In this document: piece by piece, positions 57,438 to 64,000 of the stretch
Position numbering within the stretch: the stretch's first letter is position 1
Layout of the letters: every line of letters starts with the position of its first letter
Origin: CAVPTL01 sp963794415
Lineage (GTDB): Bacteria > Actinomycetota > Thermoleophilia > Gaiellales > JAICJC01
Reading direction: 5' to 3'
DNA: 64,000 nt
NCBI GenBank assembly: GCA_963794415.1
Contig: CAWCDI010000001.1
Location: 1,674,001 to 1,738,000, forward strand
Position numbers and translations under genes: made by a program
The notes under the pieces: model-generated
Database searches by the model: none
What the model saw: the letters and a program-made list of their open reading frames with translations, nothing else
Told to the model about the DNA's origin: nothing

Positions 57438-60400
57438 TTACGCCGCGAGGTCGCGGCGGATTTCCACTATAGCATCGAGAATTTCCAACCCCTCCATCAT
57501 CGGCACTTGAGATGTGGAGTTAATTGGAGCGAGTCTGCAGGACACCTCATGTTTGGCAACTGTGTAGAGCGCCTGAGGTTGCGCTTCCCTCAACGCACGC
57601 ACCTCGGAGGATGACAGACGCACCGGACCGACCGAGAACTTGCCGCCGCGAAGCGCCACCGAGTCGGCCCCCAGATCGGCCGCCACCAGCCGTGCCTCCT
57701 GGATCGCGATGAGGTTGAGGACCGGAGGCGGCACGGGGCCGAACCGGTCGGCGAGCTCGGCGGTGAGCTCGCGCAGCACGGTGCGATCGGCTGCCAGCGC
57801 CACGCGCCGGTGCAGATCCACCTTGACCGCCTCGAGCGAGACGTAGTCCGGCGGCACGTAGGCGTCCACCTGCGCATCGACGCGCACCGGCCGGCGCTGC
57901 GCCTGGACATCGCCCTGGAGCTCGGCCACCGCGTCGGCCAGCAGCTCGCAGTAGAGCTCGAACCCGATCGCCGCGACGTGCCCGGACTGCTCGTCGCCCA
58001 GCAGGTTGCCGGCCCCGCGCAGCTCGAGGTCGCGCATCGCGATGCGGTAGCCCGAGCCGAGCTCGGTGTAGTCGGCGAGCGTGGAGAGCCGGTGGCGCGC
58101 CTCCTCGCTCAGCTCGCGCTGGTCGGGATAGAACAGGTAGGCGTGCGCGACGGCGTCGGAGCGCCCGACGCGGCCGCGGATCTGGTAGAGCTGGGCCAGC
58201 CCGAGCATGTCGGCGCGCTCGACGATGAGCGTGTTTGCCTGCGGGATGTCGAGGCCCGACTCGATGATGGTGGTCGAGACCAGCACGTCGAAGTCGCCGC
58301 GCAGGAACTGCATCATGACACTCTCGAGCGCGCGCTCGGCCATCTGCCCGTGGGCCACGCCGACGCGCAGCTCGGGTACCCAGCTGCGCACCCGCTCGGC
58401 CGCCTCGTCGATGGTCTCCACGCGGTTGTGGAGGTAGAACGACTGCCCCTCGCGGGCGTGCTCGCGGCGAAGCGCCGAGGCGATCTGCTCGGGGTCGAAC
58501 TCGCCCACGTGGGTCTTGATGGGGTGGCGGCCCCGCGGCGGCGTGGTGATCACCGTGATGTCGCGCAGCCCCGCGAGGCTCATGTGAAGCGTGCGCGGGA
58601 TCGGCGTGGCCGACATCGAGAGCACGTCCACCTCGAGGCGCAGCTGCCGCAGAAGCTCCTTCTGGGCGACGCCGAAGCGCTGCTCCTCATCGACCACCAC
58701 GAGGCCCAGGTTCTGGGGCACGACGTCGCGCGAGAGCACGCGGTGGGTGCCGACCAGCACGTCCACCTTGCCCTCGTTGTACTCGGCCAGCACCTTCTTG
58801 ACCTCGCCGGCGGCGCGGAAGCGCGACACCATCTCGACCCGGATCGGGAAGTCGCGGAAGCGGTCCCGGAACGTGGCCGCGTGCTGCTGGGCGAGGATGG
58901 TGGTGGGCACAAGCATCATCACCTGGCGTCCCGCCGAGGCCACCTTGAAGGCGGCGCGCAGCGCGACCTCGGTCTTGCCGAAGCCCACGTCGCCGCACAC
59001 CAGGCGATCCATCGGCTGATCGGACTCGAGCTCCTCGAACACCATGTCGATGGCGGTGCGCTGGTCGTCCGTCTCCTCGAAGGGGAAGCCCTCCTCGAGC
59101 CGCGCCATCCAGTCGGGATCGGACACCACCGGCGCGCGGGTCACGTGCTGGCGCCGGGCGTAGAGCGCGAGCAGCTCGCCCGCCAGCTCGTGCACCGCCA
59201 CGCGCGCGCGGGTCTTCAGCGTCTGCCACGCCTTGCCGCCGAGCTTCGAGAGCGCCGGAGAGTGCCCGTCGGAGCCGACGTAGCGGCTCACCTTGGCCAG
59301 CTGGTCGTGCGGCACGTAGAGCCTGTCCTCACCCTTGAACTCCAGGTAGAGGTAGTCGCGGACGACGCCGGCAACCTCCTTGGTGTCGAACCGGACGAAG
59401 CGGCCGACGCCGTGATCCTCGTGCACCACGTAGTCGCCGGCGCGGAGATCCGAGACCGTCGCGAGGGTGCGGCCGACGCCGATCGGCCCGCGCGGGCCGC
59501 GGCGGCGGAAGAGCTGGTGGGCGGGCAGCACCGCGATCTGGAGCGCCGGCGAGACGAAGCCGTGGCGCAGGCTCGAGATGGCAAACCGGATCCCGGGCTC
59601 CTTGAACGGGCCGCCCTCACCCGGTGCCTCGGCTTCGACCCGCCGCAACGCCAGGCGGGTGCGCTCGGACTCGCCGGGGTGCGGGAAGCAGACGATCACG
59701 CGGTAGCCGGCGCGCAGGAGCGCGCGCAGCTCGTTCTCGGCCTCGGCGATGCCCACGGATGCGAGCGCCGGGCGCTGGGCATCGAACGAGTTCGGCTGGC
59801 CCAGGGGCATCTCCTCGAGCGCAGCGGCGCCCTCCACGAGCGCAGCCACCCGATCGGCGCGCACGTAGGCCTGGCCGCGCAGGTCGGGATCGCGCAGCCG
59901 CTCGGCCACCTCCTCCTCGGCCTCGGCGAGCCCGGCAGTGATCGCGTCGGGGTTCCACGCGATCAGGCCCGCGCGCGAGGAGAGCTCGTCGATGAGCGGG
60001 ACGAGGCCCTCGGGCACGTCGGGCCGCTCGCCCTGGCCCCACCCCGCAGGCCGGTTTCGCTCCTCGGCCGCGGGATAGAGGTCGATCCGCTCGAGGTCGC
60101 GCATCGAGCGCTGGGTGAAGAGCGAGAACGCCGAGACGCGCTCCACCTCGTCGCCGAAGAGCTCGACGCGGATGGGCTCGCGGCCCGTCGAGGCAAAGAC
60201 GTCGATCACGCCGCCGCGCACCGCGAACTCGCCGCGCTCCTCCACGCTCTGCTTCCGCTCGTAGCCGGCCGCCGAGAGCGCGGCGACCAGGCCGTCGAAG
60301 TCGACCTCCTCGCCGGCGGCGACCGAGATCGGCGCTGGGCGCACCGCGGTGCCGGCGATGCGCTCGAGGAGCGCGTCGGCCGAGACCGCCACCACGCCGC

Positions 60401-60776
60401 CGCGGTCGAGCACGTGGAGCGCGCGGTTTCGCTCACCCACCAGGTGGGCGGCGGGCTCGAGGCCGCTCCCGTAGATGGCCCCGCGCGACGGCAGATAGCC
60501 GACCGGCGTGTCCGGCAGGTACTGGGTGACGTCCTCCGCCAGCAGCCGGGCGGCATCGTCGTCGGAGACGAGCACCGCCAGCGCGCGCAGGCTCTGGCCC
60601 TCGCGGAGGTGCCAGAGGCCGGCGATCAGCGCCGGGAGCAGCGCCTCGGAGACGCGGGCGCGGGTGACCTCGGATGCGGTGCGGCGGGCGAACGCCTCAA
60701 CGCCGGCATCTGCAAGCAGCAGGTCGATCGCAAGGTCGGCTCCCACCGGCGCGGGTGTGCGTGCGGTGATATCCAT
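57438..60776 (-). CDS. mfd: Transcription-repair coupling factor
   Basis: A 1112-residue superfamily 2 translocase that removes stalled RNA polymerase and recruits UvrA. In order: UvrB-like domains (RALAVLVSDDDAARLLAEDV; RGGVIDVFASTGREPIRVEL), the polymerase-interacting RID domain (LRAGDYVVHEDHGVGRFVRF), helicase Walker A VCGDVGFGKTEVALRAAF, motif II VVVDEEQRFGV, motif III SMSATPIPRTLHMSL, motif VI QIRGRVGRSDAVAHAY, and the C-terminal TRCF domain. Length and order are normal for the family. Confidence 0.97.
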   Translation of the reverse strand: MDITARTPAPVGADLAIDLLLADAGVEAFARRTASEVTRARVSEALLPALIAGLWHLREGQSLRALAVLVSDDDAARLLAEDVTQYLPDTPVGYLPSRGAIYGSGLEPAAHLVGERNRALHVLDRGGVVAVSADALLERIAGTAVRPAPISVAAGEEVDFDGLVAALSAAGYERKQSVEERGEFAVRGGVIDVFASTGREPIRVELFGDEVERVSAFSLFTQRSMRDLERIDLYPAAEERNRPAGWGQGERPDVPEGLVPLIDELSSRAGLIAWNPDAITAGLAEAEEEVAERLRDPDLRGQAYVRADRVAALVEGAAALEEMPLGQPNSFDAQRPALASVGIAEAENELRALLRAGYRVIVCFPHPGESERTRLALRRVEAEAPGEGGPFKEPGIRFAISSLRHGFVSPALQIAVLPAHQLFRRRGPRGPIGVGRTLATVSDLRAGDYVVHEDHGVGRFVRFDTKEVAGVVRDYLYLEFKGEDRLYVPHDQLAKVSRYVGSDGHSPALSKLGGKAWQTLKTRARVAVHELAGELLALYARRQHVTRAPVVSDPDWMARLEEGFPFEETDDQRTAIDMVFEELESDQPMDRLVCGDVGFGKTEVALRAAFKVASAGRQVMMLVPTTILAQQHAATFRDRFRDFPIRVEMVSRFRAAGEVKKVLAEYNEGKVDVLVGTHRVLSRDVVPQNLGLVVVDEEQRFGVAQKELLRQLRLEVDVLSMSATPIPRTLHMSLAGLRDITVITTPPRGRHPIKTHVGEFDPEQIASALRREHAREGQSFYLHNRVETIDEAAERVRSWVPELRVGVAHGQMAERALESVMMQFLRGDFDVLVSTTIIESGLDIPQANTLIVERADMLGLAQLYQIRGRVGRSDAVAHAYLFYPDQRELSEEARHRLSTLADYTELGSGYRIAMRDLELRGAGNLLGDEQSGHVAAIGFELYCELLADAVAELQGDVQAQRRPVRVDAQVDAYVPPDYVSLEAVKVDLHRRVALAADRTVLRELTAELADRFGPVPPPVLNLIAIQEARLVAADLGADSVALRGGKFSVGPVRLSSSEVRALREAQPQALYTVAKHEVSCRLAPINSTSQVPMMEGLEILDAIVEIRRDLAA

Positions 60777-60800
60777 CCTTCACCGCAGTCTAGTGAGGCG

Positions 60801-61826
60801 TCAGCCGGCGCCGAGCACGAGCCTGCCGCCGCGGTAGTCGAACACCACCGACCCGAACCTGCTCATCTGATCCGCGCCGAGGAGCCCGCTGTTCCCGGTG
60901 AGGAGCAAGAGCTTCACCGTCACGAGCGTCTGGGGCGTGAGCGGCTTCCCGGCCAGCGACCAGGGGCCGCTCTTCACCTCGTGCGCGTTCAGGGTGGTGC
61001 AGACGGTGCTCTGCTGCGAGGTGGACGAGAGCCGGGCGAGGCCGTTCTTCGCCGCCACGCCGCCGTCGATGGCCGAGACCGACGCGCCGGTATCGGGTGT
61101 GAAGTCGCCGCCGGCCTTCGCCAGCTTCACCCGGATGAGGATGCCGACACCCTGCCTGGAGTCGTCCACGTGCATGGGCGCGACGATCTGCGGCGTGCCC
61201 TTGACGAGGGCCGCCGGGAGGGGCGTGGTGGCCGGCTTGTTGACCAGGATCTCCTTCGGGGGCGGGCCCTGCTCGGGGCCGGGCACGATCAGCTGGCTCC
61301 GCTTGAAGTCGAGCCGCATGCCGCCGAAGCCCGCCCACACCTCCGATCCGATCACGCCGTCGGGCTCGCCCTTGCCGCCCATCTCGGGCAGGTCGGTGGC
61401 GGTGATGGTCTGGCCCTTGAGCGGCAGGCCGGCCACGCTCCAGGCGTTCACCTGGCGCTCCTGGGCGGTCGCAGTGCAGCCTGCGCCGGCGATCTTCTCG
61501 GCCTTCCCCACCTTCGGCAGGTGGAGCTTCTCGGCCAGGCTGGTGACCATGGTGCTCGTCTGCGCGCCGGTGTCCACGATGAACGGGTAGGGGCCCTTGC
61601 CGTTGAAGCAGACGTTCACGATCGCGGCCACCCCGCCGTCGGACGCGGTGCTCACCGCGGCGGGGATCTGCATGGCCGCGCCGCCGGCCGAGGTGGCTCC
61701 GCCGCACCCATCGCTGGTGCTCGGGAGCTTGAACCCGCCGGAGCTCGAACCACCGCACGCGGCGAGCCCGCACGCCAGGATGGCGAACAGCACTCCCACC
61801 ATCCCAAAGCGCGGCACCGAAGGCAC
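60801..61826 (-). CDS. Aspartic (retropepsin-like) protease-domain lipoprotein
   Basis: A 341-residue exported lipoprotein: lipobox ending at Cys24 (ACGLAAC), then two retropepsin-like halves. Half 1 has PYPFIVDTGAQTSTMVTSLA (Asp85) and half 2 has FTPDTGASVSAIDGGVAA (about Asp241). Each half also has the later hydrophobic-G element (DGVIGSEVWAGFG; NSGLLGADQMSRFG). Two DTG(A) triads in one chain could form a complete pepsin-like site. GTG 61826 follows a TACACT box by seven bases and may be leaderless; GTG 61817 is also open. Confidence 0.82.
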   Translation of the reverse strand: MPSVPRFGMVGVLFAILACGLAACGGSSSGGFKLPSTSDGCGGATSAGGAAMQIPAAVSTASDGGVAAIVNVCFNGKGPYPFIVDTGAQTSTMVTSLAEKLHLPKVGKAEKIAGAGCTATAQERQVNAWSVAGLPLKGQTITATDLPEMGGKGEPDGVIGSEVWAGFGGMRLDFKRSQLIVPGPEQGPPPKEILVNKPATTPLPAALVKGTPQIVAPMHVDDSRQGVGILIRVKLAKAGGDFTPDTGASVSAIDGGVAAKNGLARLSSTSQQSTVCTTLNAHEVKSGPWSLAGKPLTPQTLVTVKLLLLTGNSGLLGADQMSRFGSVVFDYRGGRLVLGAG

Positions 61827-61906
61827 CGCCCGAGTGTACCGAAGGGGCGCAGCACCGACGGGCTTCGGTGGTAGTCTCCGTGCCGTCATCGACGGAGGTT
61901 CTGCCC

Positions 61907-62143
61907 GTGCGCCGCGTACTCACTGTTGTGTATGTCGTCTTCCTTTCGCTCGCCCTGCCGGTGGCGGCCTTTGCCGCTGACGCGGCACCTGCATCGAGCT
62001 CGACCGGCGAGGCGCCCACGGGCCACGACGGCACGCTCACCACGATCTTCCTGATCGCGCTGGGAATCCCGCTGGTGCTCACCGTGCTCACGCTGATCGA
62101 CATCGCTCGTGGCAAGCACACCCAGGCCAACGTCGATCACTGA
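61907..62143 (+). CDS. Small exported membrane protein (78 aa)
   Basis: A 78-residue protein from GTG 61907 with GGAGG eight bases upstream. A signal peptide (RRVLTVVYVVFLSLALPVAA) is followed by a short Ser/Ala external stretch. A second hydrophobic helix (TIFLIALGIPLVLTVLTLID) and a basic tail (IARGKHTQANVDH) complete it. No family recognised. Its 3' end overlaps the M20 gene start by 35 bases. Confidence 0.65.
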   Translation: MRRVLTVVYVVFLSLALPVAAFAADAAPASSSTGEAPTGHDGTLTTIFLIALGIPLVLTVLTLIDIARGKHTQANVDH

Positions 62144-63425
62144 CGCCCAGCTGCAGCAGCTCAGAGAGCTGCTGCGGATCGAGTCGATCTCGAGCGACGG
62201 GGCGCACCCTGACGAGCTGAGGGCGGCCGCCGACTGGGTGGCAGATCTCATCGGCGACGCTCGGGTGTTCCCGGAGTACTTCAACCCGATCGTGGACGGG
62301 CTCATCCCGGCGTCCGTGGCGGATGCGCCCACCGTGCTGATCTACGGCCACTACGACGTCCAGGCCGCCGGCGATCTGTCGCTCTGGACGAGCCCGCCGT
62401 TCGAGCCCACCGTGCGCGACGGGTGGCTGTATGCCCGCGGCGTATCCGACGACAAGGGCAACTTCTGGGCGCTCGTGCGCGCGGCGCTCGACCTGGCCGA
62501 GGCCGGCGAGCTGCCCGTGAACGTGCGGGTGCTGGCCGACGGCGAGGAGGAGGTCGGCGGCGGCTCCGTCGTGGACCATCTCGCGACCGTCGAGGGCGAG
62601 TTCGCAGCAGCGATCGTGTTCGACGGGCACATGGTGGACGCACACCGGCCGGCGATCACCACAGGGCTGCGCGGGCTGGTGGGCTTCCAGCTGCGCGTCG
62701 TGAGCGGCGATCGCGAGCTCCACTCGGGGCTCTACGGCGGCGCTGCGGCCAACGCGGTGGATGACCTGCAGACGATCCTGGCATCCGTGATCGGCAAGGA
62801 GGCCGAGTTTGCCGACGGCGCCGCGCCGGTCAGCGACATCGAGCGATCGGGCTGGGCCGAGCTGCCCACAGGGGCCGAGCTGCTGGCCGAGGCCGGCGCG
62901 CGGCCCAGGGACGCAACCGCGGCCGCCGAGGCCTACGACCGCATCTGGGCACAGCCGTCGTTCACTGTGCACTCGGTCGGTGCCGGCGATCCCACGCTGC
63001 ACAAGACATCGATCTCGGTCGAGGCGCGGGCGTCGCTCTCGCTGCGGCTGGCGCCGGGCCAGGATCCCGGGCCGCTCGCCGCGCGGCTGGAGCAGCGGCT
63101 GCGTGACGCCTGCCCGGCCCATGCAACCCTCGAGCTGGAAGCCTGGCCGATGGCGCACCCGGCGTTCGTCGATCCCGGCCAGCCGGCGCTCCAGGCGGCG
63201 TTCGCCGGCATCGAGCGGGCGACGGGGGTGCGACCGCTCGCGATCCGAAGCGGCGGCTCGATCCCCATCGGCGCCGCGCTGGTGGCGCGGGGCATCCCGA
63301 CCATCCTGAGCGGGTTCGGCGCGGCCGAGGACAACATCCACTCTCCCAACGAGGGCATGGAGCTGCGGCGGCTGGAGTGGGCGCTTCGCTCGGCGCGCGA
63401 GATCTATCTTTCACTTGCCGGTTGA
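62109..63425 (+). CDS. M20-family dipeptidase/carboxypeptidase
   Basis: A 438-residue zinc metallopeptidase of the PepV/carnosinase-like M20 group. Zinc and catalytic motifs are TVLIYGHYDVQAAG (His, Asp), YARGVSDDKGNFWALVRAA (bridging Asp), LADGEEEVGGGSV (catalytic Glu pair) and the C-terminal AAEDNIHSPNEGM (His). The dimerisation lid region begins RGLVGFQLRVVSGDRELHSG. It probably trims short peptides in the cytosol. GTG 62109 lies inside the preceding gene; no better start is present before the conserved region. Confidence 0.94.
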   Translation: MASTPRPTSITDAQLQQLRELLRIESISSDGAHPDELRAAADWVADLIGDARVFPEYFNPIVDGLIPASVADAPTVLIYGHYDVQAAGDLSLWTSPPFEPTVRDGWLYARGVSDDKGNFWALVRAALDLAEAGELPVNVRVLADGEEEVGGGSVVDHLATVEGEFAAAIVFDGHMVDAHRPAITTGLRGLVGFQLRVVSGDRELHSGLYGGAAANAVDDLQTILASVIGKEAEFADGAAPVSDIERSGWAELPTGAELLAEAGARPRDATAAAEAYDRIWAQPSFTVHSVGAGDPTLHKTSISVEARASLSLRLAPGQDPGPLAARLEQRLRDACPAHATLELEAWPMAHPAFVDPGQPALQAAFAGIERATGVRPLAIRSGGSIPIGAALVARGIPTILSGFGAAEDNIHSPNEGMELRRLEWALRSAREIYLSLAG

Positions 63426-63459
63426 GTCCAGCCGCGGATGGGTTTAGGCTTCACCCTTC

Positions 63460-63720
63460 GTGAAGCAACGTCCCAGAGGCATGAGCGAGTACCAGGTTCG
63501 TACACGGTTGTACGACCCGCCCGAGGCCGTGCGCCGGATCGACTCGATGATGGCGTGCTGGAAGCTCACCGCCGGGCCGACGGTCAAGGGCGAGGACATG
63601 CGGAAGCTCTTCGAGAAGCGCCTCGACAACCGCACGCCCGATGTCGTTGAGGCACCGGTGCAGACGGCGAAGGCCAGCGCGAAGCCCAAGGGCAAGGCCA
63701 AGCTCCGCCTGATCGCCTGA
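63460..63720 (+). CDS. Uncharacterised small basic protein (86 aa)
   Basis: An 86-residue protein: ordered N-terminal half (YDPPEAVRRIDSMMACWKLT; GEDMRKLFEKRLDNRTPDVV) and a Lys/Ala-rich tail (TAKASAKPKGKAKLRLIA). GTG 63460 or ATG 63481 could start it; GTG 63460 keeps a longer basic N-terminus. No family recognised. It converges with pth across palindrome copy 4. Confidence 0.6.
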   Translation: MKQRPRGMSEYQVRTRLYDPPEAVRRIDSMMACWKLTAGPTVKGEDMRKLFEKRLDNRTPDVVEAPVQTAKASAKPKGKAKLRLIA

Positions 63721-63724
63721 CGTC

Positions 63725-63757
63725 GTGAGTCGCCGGTGCCTGGCACCGGTCATTCAC
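63725..63757. repeat. Dispersed intergenic palindrome, copy 4
   Basis: GTGAGTCGCCGGTGCCTGGC followed by ACCGGTCATTCAC gives a strong hairpin centred on GCCGGTGCC/GGCACCGG. On the minus strand its arm GTGAATGACCGG supplies the last Glu codon and the TGA stop of pth (GAA TGA). It lies five bases past the stop of the plus-strand gene at 63720. Confidence 0.88.
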
Positions 63758-64000
63758 GGATGAACTGCAGCGTGGCCGCAGCGCCGCGCGACACCAGATC
63801 GTCGGTGTCGACGTCGGGCGCGAACGGCGTCAGCACCCAGTCGACCACGGGCCGCGGATCGCCCCGCTCCGGCCGCCCCACGCCGATTCGCACGCGCCGG
63901 AACTCCTGCGTGCCCAGGTGGTCGGCGATCGATCGCAGGCCGTTGTGGCCCGCCAGGCCGCCGCCGGTCTTCGTCCGGATGTCGCCGAGCTCCAGATCGA
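63750..64000 (-). CDS. pth: Peptidyl-tRNA hydrolase, C-terminal part (runs off the window)
   Basis: The C-terminal 82 residues of Pth, which releases peptides from tRNA after aborted translation. GGGLAGHNGLRSIADHLGTQ is the conserved substrate-binding segment, followed by FRRVRIGVGRPERGDP and the tail PVVDWVLTPFAPDV. The start lies beyond base 64000. The final codons and the TGA stop (63750-63752) come from palindrome copy 4. pth upstream of mfd is the common actinobacterial order, here separated by three inserted genes. Confidence 0.95.
   Translation of the reverse strand, partial: DLELGDIRTKTGGGLAGHNGLRSIADHLGTQEFRRVRIGVGRPERGDPRPVVDWVLTPFAPDVDTDDLVSRGAAATLQFIRE

Noticed and set aside
57810..61874. 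Very long open frame on the plus strand opposite mfd and its neighbour.
   Set aside because: It is a GC-bias shadow: composition is Arg/His/Gly/Ala-rich, no domains are seen, and the opposite strand carries the full Mfd motif set.

Overview
The window is high-GC DNA from a free-living bacterium, most likely an actinomycete of the class Thermoleophilia (Gaiellales or Solirubrobacterales). This placement is an inference. It rests on base composition, frequent GTG starts, monoderm-style lipoproteins, and the block pth / mfd / SurA-like lipoprotein / mazG / eno / pyk / ftsB-like / DUF501, a gene order typical of Actinomycetota. No 16S gene is present to prove it. I see no rRNA, CRISPR array, transposase or prophage. 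There are two tRNA genes: initiator Met (22178-22251, minus) and Leu-UAA (23539-23624, plus). No gene-free stretch exceeds 300 bases.

Left part (1-15 kb): a hydantoinase-A-type gene with three apparent frameshifts; an AraC regulator between two VOC-fold genes; a secreted beta-propeller/Ig-like protein; a chemoreceptor facing an amino-acid permease; a GNAT-like protein overlapping a glutathione-transferase-like gene; a pentapeptide-repeat protein; a MarR/MFS pair; an SDR; and a USP / small membrane protein / PiT phosphate permease operon. Middle (15-38 kb): SthA-type transhydrogenase, an HD-GYP/LuxR protein, a methyltransferase, a divergent TetR/DHA2-MFS pair with a rich operator, Ppx/GppA, a possible TumE-like toxin with an HTH partner beside tRNA-Leu, a PQQ-propeller lipoprotein, a heterodimeric ABC exporter, a small class III cyclase, an undecaprenyl-diphosphatase-like protein, a PilZ protein, and thioredoxin reductase flanked by two zinc-ribbon genes. 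Right part (38-64 kb): nth-addA-addB, a methyltransferase facing a 7Fe ferredoxin, a CcmG/CcmH/CcdA operon, DUF501 and FtsB-like genes, a 1029-residue cyclase/propeller/solute-binding-protein fusion, then pyk, eno, mazG, a foldase-like lipoprotein, mfd, a two-motif aspartic protease lipoprotein, an M20 dipeptidase and the 3' end of pth.

The signals I find most worth checking are these. (1) Four copies of a dispersed intergenic palindrome, GTGAAT-N3-CGGTGCC-N-GGCACCG-N3-ATTCAC, lie at gene 3' ends and supply stop codons to neighbouring genes; in one copy the in-frame stop appears lost. (2) A single-pass receptor-like cyclase carries an external beta-propeller and a family-5 solute-binding domain. 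(3) DUF501 lies in the same frame as the upstream FtsB-like gene, separated only by its TAG and with no usual start codon. (4) The TetR promoter is leaderless and overlaps nested inverted repeats. (5) A perfect 16-bp hairpin is written into the last codons of an MFS gene. Second messengers recur: two class III cyclases, one HD-GYP protein and one PilZ protein.
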